A DNA stretch of 54,013 nt. Origin: Deltaproteobacteria bacterium. GTDB lineage: Bacteria; Desulfobacterota; Binatia; Binatales; Binataceae. Location of the stretch: the NCBI GenBank assembly GCA_021794015.1, contig JAJYRQ010000026.1, positions 1 to 54,013 of the forward strand, given 5' to 3'. Under the pieces are notes generated by a model, which was given only the letters and a program-made list of their open reading frames with translations, was not told the DNA's origin and searched no databases. Below, one piece after another: positions 32,489 through 41,200 of the stretch (its first letter is position 1; each line of letters starts with the position of its first letter). The position numbers were made by a program, and so were the translations under genes.

Positions 32489-32879
32489 GTTCGATTAGCA
32501 GCGCGCCTTCGTCCACCTTGTCGCCGGGCTGCAGCGCGACCCTGGCGACCACGGCATCGCCCTCCGCGTATACGACGGTCTCCATCTTCATCGCTTCGAG
32601 GACCAGCACCGGTTGGCCCGGCTTGATTTGCGCGCCTCCGTCAACGAAGACCTTGAGCGCCCTGCCGGGCATCGGCGCGGTCACCTGCAGCGCGATCGCC
32701 GCGCGGCGCCGGCCGGCGGATGATGGGTGCGATGCGCCCGGGGGACGCGGCGGCCTGATGGCCGGCGCGCAGCCGTTGCGGAGCGGAGCAATGGGACGCG
32801 GCAGGAAGCGATTTTCGCCGCGAAGAAAAAATTTTTCGCCGCCACGACAAAAACTCGTTGACCCTCGGGGTAATTTCAC
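32454..32879 (-). CDS. Biotinyl/lipoyl-domain protein (carboxyl carrier-like)
   Basis: Residues about 66-135 form a biotinyl domain: TAPMPGRALKVFVDGG, then VLVLEAMKMETVV with the acceptor Lys in AMKM, and LQPGDKVDEGALLIEL. The N-terminal 60 residues are basic and Pro-rich, as in BCCP linkers, but could be untranslated: a GTG at 32684 starts exactly at the domain, whereas the GTG at 32879 gives 141 residues. It should carry carboxybiotin for an acyl-CoA or pyruvate-type carboxylase or decarboxylase. No biotin carboxylase or carboxyltransferase gene is within the window. It is convergent with the small gene at 32252, with a 35-base overlap. Confidence 0.75.
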   Translation of the reverse strand: MKLPRGSTSFCRGGEKFFLRGENRFLPRPIAPLRNGCAPAIRPPRPPGASHPSSAGRRRAAIALQVTAPMPGRALKVFVDGGAQIKPGQPVLVLEAMKMETVVYAEGDAVVARVALQPGDKVDEGALLIELSRPQASQESV

Positions 32880-32885
32880 TATGTT
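32858..32885 (+). promoter_or_regulatory. Sigma-70-like promoter
   Basis: TTGACC (32858-32863), a 16-base spacer, then TATGTT (32880-32885). It sits in an unusually A/T-rich stretch and points at the small gene starting at 32972. It overlaps the start of the minus-strand biotinyl gene, which argues for the shorter version of that gene. Confidence 0.45.
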
Positions 32886-32971
32886 GGATTTAACCGAGCC
32901 GAGAGCTCAGCGGCGGCTCAGTCGGTCGGCGCAGAGATGAATTGCCTGGAGCAAGGGGAGCGGGGCGAACA

Positions 32972-33190
32972 ATGACAGAGTCGTACGCTGTCCGCACGGT
33001 TTACGAGTTCCCGGTAGCGGGTCACCTTTGCAGCGACGGGTCGGTGCGCTTCATCCGGCTAGTTCGCCGGCGCGGCAACCAGCATCCCCCGCAAGGCGTC
33101 TGCACCAGGTGTCATCAGCTTTTCGAGTACCGCAAACCGCAGCGTTCCCGAGTTCGCCACTACACCAGCGACGGCGCCAGCCACTTTTAA
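32972..33190 (+). CDS. Small hypothetical protein with a CxxC pair
   Basis: A 72-residue protein starting at ATG 32972, with GGGGAG about ten bases upstream and a good promoter at 32858-32885. It contains VYEFPVAGHLCSDGSVRFI, then GVCTRCHQLFEYRK, so a Cys plus a CxxCH that might bind zinc; a single CxxCH without a signal peptide is unlikely to be heme-bound. The C-terminus is basic. No family is recognised. An opposite-strand frame over the same bases is less convincing. It could be spurious. The next 200 bases (33191-33394) show nothing. Confidence 0.4.
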   Translation: MTESYAVRTVYEFPVAGHLCSDGSVRFIRLVRRRGNQHPPQGVCTRCHQLFEYRKPQRSRVRHYTSDGASHF

Positions 33191-33394
33191 GGTTCGCGCC
33201 GGCTGCGAGCGGCCGTCGCGGATCACGCCGGCCAGCCGCGGCTCGAGCCCCAAGCCGCGCAGAGGCTGCCCGCGGCGTTGGAGCGCCGCTTGGCCGGAGC
33301 ACACCTTGGCGGGCGCATGGCACACCGGCTCGCCTGTTGGCCAGCGCCCGCGCCCTTAGGGCGCCGTGCCGCTGCGTTGCGCCACGGCCGCCTG

Positions 33395-33646
33395 CTACTC
33401 GTACTCGTCGCCGAAGTGCGCGCGGACGATGCGCGCCTTGAGGTATTCCAGGGTTCCCAAGTCTTCCACGATATCGCCGCCGGTGTCGTAGAAGAACAGT
33501 TCCCCGTTTTTGGTGCGTCCGACCGCGACCACCCATTCCAGGGAGTCTCGGTCCTCGAGGAGGTAGTTGATGGTTTGCGCTACGCCGTGCCCCGGGATGA
33601 TGGTTATCTTGGGGCGCGCCTGCTTCTCCTTCTCCTGCTTGGGCAT
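33395..33646 (-). CDS. Conserved-looking small hypothetical protein
   Basis: An 83-residue soluble protein. It starts at ATG 33646 and reads KITIIPGHGVAQTINYLLED, then EWVVAVGRTKNGELFFYDTG and GTLEYLKARIVRAHFGDEY. Alternating strands and helices suggest a small alpha/beta domain, and composition is typical of a real gene. I do not recognise the family. It lies 68 bases upstream of the RlmD-type gene's stop... on the same strand, separated from it by a short gap, and could share its transcript. Confidence 0.6.
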   Translation of the reverse strand: MPKQEKEKQARPKITIIPGHGVAQTINYLLEDRDSLEWVVAVGRTKNGELFFYDTGGDIVEDLGTLEYLKARIVRAHFGDEYE

Positions 33647-33714
33647 CTGCTCGCTCGCCCCTTTCGCCCGAGGCGCACCGGAAAGCCTGATTTACATTAG
33701 GAACGAGCGGGCGG

Positions 33715-34959
33715 CTAAGTCAATACCGCTCTTGCGACCACTTCCACGTGATGGGTGTTGGGAAAGAAATCGAAGCCGCGTGCGCGGTCGATCCGGAAAC
33801 CGCCGCGTAGCAGCGTCTGCAGGTCGCGCGTCAACGTCGGCGGATTGCAGGAGACGTAGACGATCGCCGCCGGCCGCAGGCTTAGCAGCGCGGGCATCAG
33901 TTCGCCGGCGCCTTGGCGCGGCGGGTCCAGGATGATCACGTCGGGCCGAAAACCTGTCGCTTTCACGAAGCTGGCCGCCTGCGCGGCCTCCAGGCAGACG
34001 AACTGCGCCTGGGAGAGCCCCAGCCGGGCGGCGTTGTGGCGCCCGGCTGCGACCGAAAAGGCGTCGCGGTCGGCGCCGATAACCATTGCACCGCGCCGCG
34101 CCACAGGCAGCGTGAAGTTGCCCGCGCCGCAGAAAAGATCGAGCACGCGGCGTCCGCTCTCCGGCGCCGAAAGCTCCATGACGTAGCGGACAAGCCGCAG
34201 ATTCTGCGCCCGGTTCACCTGGGTGAACAGGTCCGCGTCCACCTCGAGCGCAAGCCCCGCCTCCAGCGCAAGCCTGACCTGGATCGAACCGACCGGGCAG
34301 CGCAAGCCGCCGCCCCGAAGCACTATCCCGCTGAGCGTCGGGTCTTCGCTGAGAAGCGTCTGGCAGCGCCGCAGCTCGGCCTGGGTCGGCTTCGCTAAGA
34401 GATGGCCCACGAGAACCTGGCGGTCCTCGTCCACGACGACCTCGATCTCCGAGCAGCGCACTTCCCTGGCAAACCGGCGCGGCATCCTAAGCCCGGGGTC
34501 TGCCACCAGGCAGCGCTCCACGGCAACCATCCTGGAGCTTTCCGCCTCGCGAAAGCCGAGGCTGCCGTCGCGGTTCGCTTTAAGTCTAAGGCGCGCGCGG
34601 TAACCGAACTCGGCGTCCGCCGGTTCGACCAGCCCTTCGGGGTCGAGATCGAGCTTGGCCGTGCGGGCCAGCTCCGCCGCGATAATCCCGGCCTTGTGCC
34701 TGAGCTGCGCTTGGTAGGAAAGATGCTGCCAGTCGCATCCGCCGCAACGCGGCAGGTAGGGGCAGGGCGCGAGGCGCCGCTCGGCGCTCGGCCTGACGAT
34801 CCGTTCAATACGTGCAAGCGCGTAGTTCTTTCGCTCCTCGGTGAGCGTAACCTCGACCAGGTCTCCCGGCGCGCCGGCGGGAACCATCACCACCCGTCGA
34901 TCAAGGCGCCCAAGGGCGAGCCTGCCAAAGCTCATTGCGGTTATTTCAATCTCGGGCAT
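33715..34959 (-). CDS. Class I SAM-dependent RNA m5U methyltransferase, TrmA/RlmD family
   Basis: Methylates uridine-C5 in 23S rRNA or tRNA. An N-terminal TRAM domain (1-55: EIEITAMSFGRLALG) binds RNA. A [4Fe-4S] cluster is supplied by Cys66, Cys72, Cys75 and Cys150. The SAM domain has VLDLFCGAGNFTLP, VIILDPPRQGAG and the nucleophile in VYVSCNPPTLTRDL (about residue 372). The protein has 414 residues with the ATG at 34959, which begins exactly at the TRAM domain; a longer frame from 35022 adds 21 residues. RlmD is favoured because of the TRAM domain plus cluster, but RlmC or TrmA-like specificity cannot be excluded. Confidence 0.88.
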   Translation of the reverse strand: MPEIEITAMSFGRLALGRLDRRVVMVPAGAPGDLVEVTLTEERKNYALARIERIVRPSAERRLAPCPYLPRCGGCDWQHLSYQAQLRHKAGIIAAELARTAKLDLDPEGLVEPADAEFGYRARLRLKANRDGSLGFREAESSRMVAVERCLVADPGLRMPRRFAREVRCSEIEVVVDEDRQVLVGHLLAKPTQAELRRCQTLLSEDPTLSGIVLRGGGLRCPVGSIQVRLALEAGLALEVDADLFTQVNRAQNLRLVRYVMELSAPESGRRVLDLFCGAGNFTLPVARRGAMVIGADRDAFSVAAGRHNAARLGLSQAQFVCLEAAQAASFVKATGFRPDVIILDPPRQGAGELMPALLSLRPAAIVYVSCNPPTLTRDLQTLLRGGFRIDRARGFDFFPNTHHVEVVARAVLT

Positions 34960-35358
34960 GGCTGTCGCGCGGCAGTCGGGGCCGCTAAGCGCGCGGCTAT
35001 GAACGGCCGGCCGTGCGACCACGATCTTCGTCGGCTGGGTAGTTTGCTGCCGCTTGCGCTCCTACCTCTGGTTCCCCGGCCGGCATAGATTGTTCATGCG
35101 GGCGCCTGTAATCATAGCCGACCGGGCGGGTTTCAAGCTTCGGCAGCCGCCAGCGTCTGGGGCGGCTCCTTGCGGAGCCGAGTTGGTTGTTGTAAACCGA
35201 CGCTGGGCGAAGGAAGCCGATCGCGGCAAGCTGGCGCCGAGGCCGGTCGACAGACGGCACGCGCTAAGCAAAACAGAGGCTCGGCGGCGCGCCAAGCCGG
35301 CGCGCCGCGTCAGGGCGCCGGCCCCCGGGGTGGGCCGCGCAACAACGGGGAGAAAATC
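34960..35358. other. Divergent intergenic region without a recognisable gene
   Basis: About 400 bases between the RNA methyltransferase and the monooxygenase gene. No frame looks like a real protein and no clear promoter pair was found by eye. The last 60 bases before 35359 are highly GC-rich. Confidence 0.4.
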
Positions 35359-35655
35359 ATGGCGGTTACGGTGGTTGCTAAACTCAGGGCCAAGGCCGGC
35401 AGCGAGGCGAGCCTGGAGCAGGCACTGCGCGCGATGGTGCCCAAGGTGCGCGACGAATCGGGCACGCTAAGCTACGTCCTTCATCGCTCGGTGCGCGAAC
35501 CGGGCGTGTTTGTCTTCTACGAAATTTACCAGGATCAGGCGGCGCTCGACGCCCACACCAAGACCCCGCATTTCAAGGGGCTGGTGGCCGCGGTTGGCCC
35601 GCTGCTCGACGGCCGGATGCACGCGGACGTCCTGGTCGAACTCGACCGCAAGTAG
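35359..35655 (+). CDS. Antibiotic biosynthesis monooxygenase (ABM) domain protein
   Basis: A 98-residue ferredoxin-like dimeric alpha/beta protein. ATG 35359 has GGGGAGA eight bases upstream. ABM hallmarks are VVAKLRAKAGSEASLEQAL, LSYVLHRSVREPGVFVFYE, then YQDQAALDAHTKTPHFKG and the final VELDRK. Relatives include YgiN-type quinol monooxygenases and heme-degrading enzymes; substrate is not deducible. The rhodanese-like gene follows 50 bases downstream on the same strand, so they may share a transcript. Confidence 0.88.
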   Translation: MAVTVVAKLRAKAGSEASLEQALRAMVPKVRDESGTLSYVLHRSVREPGVFVFYEIYQDQAALDAHTKTPHFKGLVAAVGPLLDGRMHADVLVELDRK

Positions 35656-35705
35656 GAGCATTGTGAGCGGGACCACGGAGGCGGCCGCGCGGGCTCAAGC
35701 TGCCG

Positions 35706-36437
35706 GTGCGTATCGTTGACCATCGCGAGGTGCTCGCGGCGCTCGCCGCCGGCGCCCAAGTCGTCGACGTCCTGCCCGCGCGCGAGTACCGCGTAGCGCA
35801 CCTTCGCGGCGCTGTGCACCTGCCGCTGCCCAGGGTCATGGCCGGAGCAGGTGCGGCGCTCGACCCGCAGCGGCCGTGCGTCGTTTATTGCCGCGACGCG
35901 CTCTGAGATATGAGCGGGCGGGCTGCGGCGCAGCTCGAAATGATGGGCTGGCGGCAGGTGCTGCATTACCTGCGCGGCAAGGCGGACTGGATGATACGTG
36001 GACTCCCCATGGAGCCTCGAGCGCCGCTTGGCGAGCGGCTGCGAGCGTTTCCTTTTTTCGTGAACAATATCGTCCCCGGGCTTCGCAGTGCATGGGTCGC
36101 CGCGACGCGACGAGAAACGGTGGGGGCGCTTATCGCCGCCGACCTCCTTCGGATGTCTGCTTCCGATCGGGTCACGGCCGCGCCGGCGCCGCCGAGCCTG
36201 CCGGTGTGGGCCGTCGTGCTGGACAGGAACGGCGTGGTTTTGGGCGCGCTTGAAAACCGCACGCGCCAGGCGTCGGGGCAGCTCGCGCTCGACCTGATGA
36301 ACCCCGCGCCCCAGACCATCCGCCCCGACATGACACGCAAGCTTGCCGCGGCGTTACTCGGCAGAAACCGCTATCTGCTCGTGACCTCGAACCGAGGCGA
36401 GTATATCGGCAGATACCCCTGCAGCGCGCCTTGCTGA
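35706..36437 (+). pseudogene. Rhodanese-CBS-like protein with TGA at the catalytic Cys: pseudogene or selenoprotein
   Basis: One continuous frame of 243 codons, interrupted only by TGA at 35904-35906 (codon 67). Before it: VDHREVLAALAAGAQVVDVL, AHLRGAVHLPL and VVYC. After it: DMSGRAAAQLEMMGW and GKADWMIRGLP, the end of a rhodanese domain. The rhodanese active loop is Cys-x4-Arg; here the codon before DMSGR is TGA and Arg72 is exactly five positions on, so the stop replaces the expected sulfur-carrying Cys. Residues about 155-243 look CBS-like (VWAVVLDRNGVVLGALENR, LLVTSNRGEYIGR). An 8-bp hairpin follows the TGA (35919-35937). Against selenocysteine: a TGC to TGA mutation explains it equally well, the GTG start at 35706 lacks a ribosome site, and other genes here have nonsense codons. 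Confidence 0.6.
35919..35937 (+). promoter_or_regulatory. SECIS-like hairpin after the in-frame TGA
   Basis: CGGGCTGC and GCAGCTCG pair (8 bp, one G-U) around the loop GGC. The stem starts 13 bases and the loop 21 bases after the TGA. Bacterial SECIS elements have a short stem with a small loop beginning with G at roughly this distance. In a GC-rich coding region such hairpins also arise by chance, so this alone is weak. Confidence 0.3.
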
Positions 36438-36533
36438 CCGGGAGGCGCGCCGCCGGCCGGTGCGCCAGTCGACCGCCGGAGCGCCGGACGGTGCGCGCGG
36501 CTTGCGGGGGACGCCGGCCGGTGGTGGTCCGCC

Positions 36534-37973
36534 TCAAGCGCCGCGGCCGCCGGCGGATGCCCGCTCGTCATGCCGTTGCCTCAGGTAGGCTCCCTGCTTG
36601 AGCAACTGGCGCTGGATGTCACGCGGGTCGAGGTCGCGCGGCCGCCGGCCCCGGTCGGCGGCAAGCGCGGCCGCCACTCCGGCCGCCTGGCCGGTTATCC
36701 AGCACTGCGGTATTTCGCGCAGAAAGGAATGTGACTGCCGATCGCAGGCAACGTGACGCCCGGCGGCGAGCACCCCGTCGAGCTCGGCGGGAAGCAGGCT
36801 GCGGTACGGAATCGAGATGCTGGGAAAGACGGGCGAAGGGCTGGGGCTAACGCCAATTTCGTCGTCGAAGACTGCGCCGCCCTCCCATTGCTCGCGCGCA
36901 ACCTTGTGTACGCCGAGCAGGCGGCGGCTGTGGCGCACGCCCATTTGCGGCGCGCTCAGCATCAGGTAGGCCTGCTCGAAGCCCGGTGCATGGGCGCGGT
37001 AGAAGCCCAGATGCTCGACCATCAGGCGGCGCGACTCGATCTCGACCGCGGTCAGGTCTTCGACGTTAAGCGGGCTGTACCCGGCCAGCCGCGGCCCCAG
37101 GAACAGGGCCACGTCGTTGCGCCACGAGACATAGGGGCGCTCGAACAGCTTGAGCGCCTCGCGCCCGCGTTGCATGAAATCGGCGAAGCTTTCCTGCTGC
37201 AGGGTTTTGAACGCGATCCAGCGCTCCATGTCCACGCCGCCAAACAGCCACGCCACGTTCATGCAATGATGAATGTCGTCCTCCTCGATGTCTGACTCGA
37301 AGCTGGCGCCGGCCCCGGCATAAAGGTCTCCGTCGCCGCTGGCGTCGACCACAACCGCAGCCGCGACCGCCCGGCGTCCCTCCTTGCTCTCGAAGACAGC
37401 CCCGCAAATCCGCTTCTCCTCGACCATCGGGGCAACCGCCCAACAGTGCAGCATCAGGTTGACGCGCGCTTCCAGCACCATGCTGAGCGACACCAGCTTG
37501 AGCCACTCGGGATCGATGGTCGGCGACCAGGTAACCGTTGCATGAAACGCCGCGGTGCGTTGCGACCAGTAAGCAGCCGCCTCAGGGTTCCTGGAGCCCC
37601 AAAGCGGTGCGGCCGGCCCGGCCTTGGCGTCGGCGGGCAGCCGCTCGAGCAGGTCGCTGGCGATCCCCCGGATAAGCTGTTCTCCGTTCCAGTCGGTCAT
37701 CCGGTCGATCCAGATCACCAGTCCTCCGGTGGAAAGTCCGCCGAGGTGGTTGTAGCGCTCGACCAGGGTCACGTCGGCGCCCATCCGGGCCGCGGCGATG
37801 GCGGCCGCGGTGCCGGCCGGTCCGCCGCCCACAACCAGGACGTCGGTTTTGCGGTAGATCGGGACGTCACGCGCCGGCTCGCGCCAGGTGCCGGCGCTCG
37901 GGCGGCGTTTGCGCTCGCGCTCGCGTTTCCAGACGCTTTCGGAAGAAAAGAGAAATTCATCTTTACGCATCAT
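36534..37973 (-). CDS. FAD-dependent oxidoreductase (FAD_oxidored type)
   Basis: A 479-residue flavoprotein with the dinucleotide-binding motif VLVVGGGPAGTAAAIAAARMG (Gly49, Gly51, Gly54), followed by VTLVERYNHLGGLSTGG. The second FAD segment is VVVDASGDGDLYAGAGA, and the C-terminal LDGVLAAGRHVACD, then QCWITGQAAGVAAAL, completes the cofactor site. This matches the FAD_oxidored group, whose substrates are mostly unknown. There is no signal peptide; the first 30 residues are very basic. Two adjacent ATG codons (37973, 37970) with GAGG upstream are equally good starts. It is divergent from gdh. Confidence 0.85.
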   Translation of the reverse strand: MMRKDEFLFSSESVWKRERERKRRPSAGTWREPARDVPIYRKTDVLVVGGGPAGTAAAIAAARMGADVTLVERYNHLGGLSTGGLVIWIDRMTDWNGEQLIRGIASDLLERLPADAKAGPAAPLWGSRNPEAAAYWSQRTAAFHATVTWSPTIDPEWLKLVSLSMVLEARVNLMLHCWAVAPMVEEKRICGAVFESKEGRRAVAAAVVVDASGDGDLYAGAGASFESDIEEDDIHHCMNVAWLFGGVDMERWIAFKTLQQESFADFMQRGREALKLFERPYVSWRNDVALFLGPRLAGYSPLNVEDLTAVEIESRRLMVEHLGFYRAHAPGFEQAYLMLSAPQMGVRHSRRLLGVHKVAREQWEGGAVFDDEIGVSPSPSPVFPSISIPYRSLLPAELDGVLAAGRHVACDRQSHSFLREIPQCWITGQAAGVAAALAADRGRRPRDLDPRDIQRQLLKQGAYLRQRHDERASAGGRGA

Positions 37974-38084
37974 CGCCGAGCCTCGCCGCGCAAACCGCGA
38001 TCGTCATATCCTACGCGTTCACCATGATAATGGGCTGCCGGCATAGCGACAAACAGGCCGTGGCGCGAGCTCCCGGCGCGGTCC

Positions 38085-38090
38085 TATAAT
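38085..38090 (+). promoter_or_regulatory. Consensus -10 element upstream of gdh
   Basis: A perfect TATAAT at 38085-38090 in a GC-rich intergenic stretch, about 112 bases before the chosen gdh start. No good -35 match lies 16-18 bases upstream, so an activator or an extended element may be used. Confidence 0.35.
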
Positions 38091-38202
38091 CGGCGTGAGC
38101 TCGGGCTGCCGTTTACGTGAGCGTCGGGGTGTTCAAGATGAAGATCGCCCGCGCGCACCGGGCGCGCCGGGCAACGCCACCGTGCCGATGACCGGAGATT
38201 CT

Positions 38203-41200
38203 ATGCCTATAAGCCAGGTCGAGCAGGACGCAGCGGCGGTTGCGGAAAGCTTCGCGCAGCATCTCTTCGCCCGGATGCGCCCCGAAGAACGGGCGCGGCT
38301 CGGCGAACTCAGGCGGCAAGAGCTGGCCGCACGGGCTTATGCCTTTTTTGCTCGGCGCACACGGACCATCGAGGCGCAGGTTACCCCCGCCGCTCAGGCA
38401 ATAGGCAGCGCATTGGTCGTCGAGACGCTGATGCCGGATGCGCCGTTCATCGTGGACAGCCTGCTCGAGTACTTCGAACGGATCGGTGCCACGGTGACGC
38501 TGCTGCTGCATCCGATTTTCACGGTCGTCCGCGCCGGCGACGGGTGCCTGGTTTCCTTTGAGCCGGCGCGGATGGCCGAGGGAGCCGAGTCGCTGGTATA
38601 CGCGGAGCTCGAGCCGGGGGATAAAGCCGCGGCTCTCGATGCGCTGGCGGCAGAAATCCGGGCCACCCTCGAGGAGGTCCGGCGCGTCGCCCTGGACGGT
38701 GCGGCGATTGCTGGGCGGGCCGCGGCGCTGGGCAACGAGGCCGCGCTGACGGCCGAGCTTGCCGAAGAGGGCGAATTTCTCAAATGGCTTGCCGCCGGAA
38801 ACTTCGTCTTTCTCGGCTACCGGCGCTACGAAGTGGCCGAGCGCGGCGGCGTGCAGGTGCTGCAGATCGCCCCCGGCTCCGGCCTGGGCATTTTGCGCGG
38901 CGAAGAACGCTCGCGCTACGCCAGCGGCGTGCCGCTCGCGGTGATGGATGCAGGACGGCGCCGGCTGTTGTTCGAGGGGTCTGCGCTTATCGGCGGCAAG
39001 ACGCGCGCCGAATCCCGGGTCTACCGGCGGCGCGCGATGGACGATATCAGCCTGCGCCGACAGCCCGCGGCTGGAGCGGCAGTAGTCTTCGAGCGCTTCG
39101 TCGGGCACCTAAGTTCCAGGGCGGAGACCGAGGATGCGGCGCGGCTGCCGTTCCTACGCCGCAAGGTCGAGGCGCTGCTCAAGGCTGAGGGGGTGCTCCC
39201 CGGCTCGCACGACTACAACGCCCTGGTTGCGGCCCTCAACGGGCTGCCCAAGGAAGAACTTCTGCGGGCCAGCGACCAGGAGCTGCGCCTGCAGCTAAGG
39301 CTCATCCTGGAGGCGGCCGAGCCGGCGGCCATCCGGGTGCGTCTTTACCCCGACGCCGAGCGCGGCAACGTCATGGCGCTGGTGGTGATGCCGCGCGAGA
39401 ATTTCTCGTCCGCGGTGCGCAGGCAAATCCAGCAGCTTCTCGAGCGCAAGCTCGGTGCCCGGCTCCTTTACTACCACCTGGCGTTGAGCGAAGCGGCCAG
39501 CGCGCTGCTGCACTTCTGCCTGGCAGGCTCGATGCCGGCTGAGCCGGAACTGGCCGCGCTGCAGCGAGAAATCGAGGAAATCGCCCGAACCTGGGAGCAA
39601 CGTTTGGCCGAGCGGCTGGCTGCCCGCCGGGGCGAGGCCGAAGCGCACGTGCTGCTGCAGCGCTGGCAGACCGCATGCGACGCCGCTTACACCGCCGCGA
39701 CCGGCGTGGAACAGGCGCTGGCCGATATCGAGCGGATCGAAGCGATGCTTACAGGAGAGAAACAGTTCGAGGCGGCGCTGGCGGCGGCCGGCGCTGACAA
39801 CCGGGAGCCGGCCGAAATCAGGCTCTACCAGCTTGGCGAACCGCAGGGGCTTTCCCAGGTGATGCCGGTCCTGCACGACCTGGGTCTGGTGGTGCTCTCC
39901 GAAGAGGTGCATCGATTGGCGCCGCGCGGGCCGGCGGGGCCGGTTGTGGCGTGGGTGCAGGTTTTCCGGGTGGCCGGTCCCGGCCACAGAGGGCTGGGCG
40001 AGTTTGCGGGTGTCTCGATGGTTGCCGAAGCGCTGGGCGCGGTGCGCCGCGGCGTGGCGGAGAGCGACGCGTTGCACGGTCTTATCCTGACGGCCGGGCT
40101 TTCATGGCGTGCGGCGGCCCTTTTGCGGACCTGCCTCAACGCGGCCTTCCAGATGAAGGTTGTCCCGTCGCGCTTGGTGCTGGAACGGCTGCTCTTGCTT
40201 CACCCCGAGCTGGCCCGCCTTTTGGTGGAGCTTTTCACGGCGCGGCTCGACCCGCAAAGCAGCGCCGGCGCCGCAGAGATCGCGCAACTGCGGCAAGCCT
40301 ACCTGGAGGGGCTCAACGCGGTCGACAACATGGCCGAGGACCGGGCCGCGCGGGCTCTGCTGTCGCTGGTCGAAGCGACGGTGCGCACCGACTACTTTTG
40401 TCCGCCCGCTGACGACCCGGGACGCATCACAATTAAGTGCGAAAGCGGGCGCATCGCCGGGCTTCCCGACACGGCGCCGCTTTACGAAATCCACGTCAAC
40501 ACGCCGACCATGTCGGGATGCCATCTGCGCGACGGCCCGATCGCCCGCGGCGGTATCCGTTTCAGCGATCGGCCCGACGACTACCGCACCGAGGTCCTGG
40601 GTCTCATGAAGACCCAGACGGTCAAGAACACGATCATCGTCCCGGTCGGCGCCAAGGGTGGTTTCGTGATCAAGGTGCGCGACGGCGCCCGAGCCGAGCG
40701 GGGCGCGATCGAGGCTGCCTACCGCACGCTGGTCGAGGCAATGCTGGCGGTTACCGACAACCTGCGCGACGGCCGAATCGAACGGCCGGCGGGCGTCAAG
40801 GTGCTCGACCAGGACGGCGCCTACCTGGTGGTTGCCGCGGACAAGGGTACTGCGGCCTTTTCCGACATCGCCAACGAGATTTCCCAGGCGCGGGGCTTCT
40901 GGCTGGGTGACGCCTTTGCTTCGGGGGGGCGCCACGGCTTCGACCACAAGGGCATGGGCATTACCGCGCGCGGAGCGTGGGAGTCGGCTCTCTGGCATTT
41001 GCGCCGGATGGGACGCGACCCGCGGCGCGGCGCGCCCATCACCATGGTCGGCGTGGGAGACATGTCGGGGGACGTCTTCGGCAACGGGCTTCTCCAGTCG
41101 CGCAACGTAAAGCTCATCGCGGCCTTCGATCATCGCCACATCTTCGTCGATCCCGACCCCGATCCGGAGGCAAGCTTTGTCGAGCGCAAGCGGCTGTTCG

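Noticed and set aside
32812..32846. AAAAAATTTTTCGCC direct and inverted repeats resembling a terminator
   Set aside because: The GC part of the stem is only a few bases and the A/T tract is central rather than following a stem. It reads better as an AT-rich region upstream of the promoter at 32858-32885.
33059..33325. An 88-codon minus-strand frame with an Ala/Val-rich helical look
   Set aside because: It overlaps the small plus-strand gene at 32972-33190, lacks a ribosome site and shows no family motif. Evidence on either side is weak, so it is not listed.
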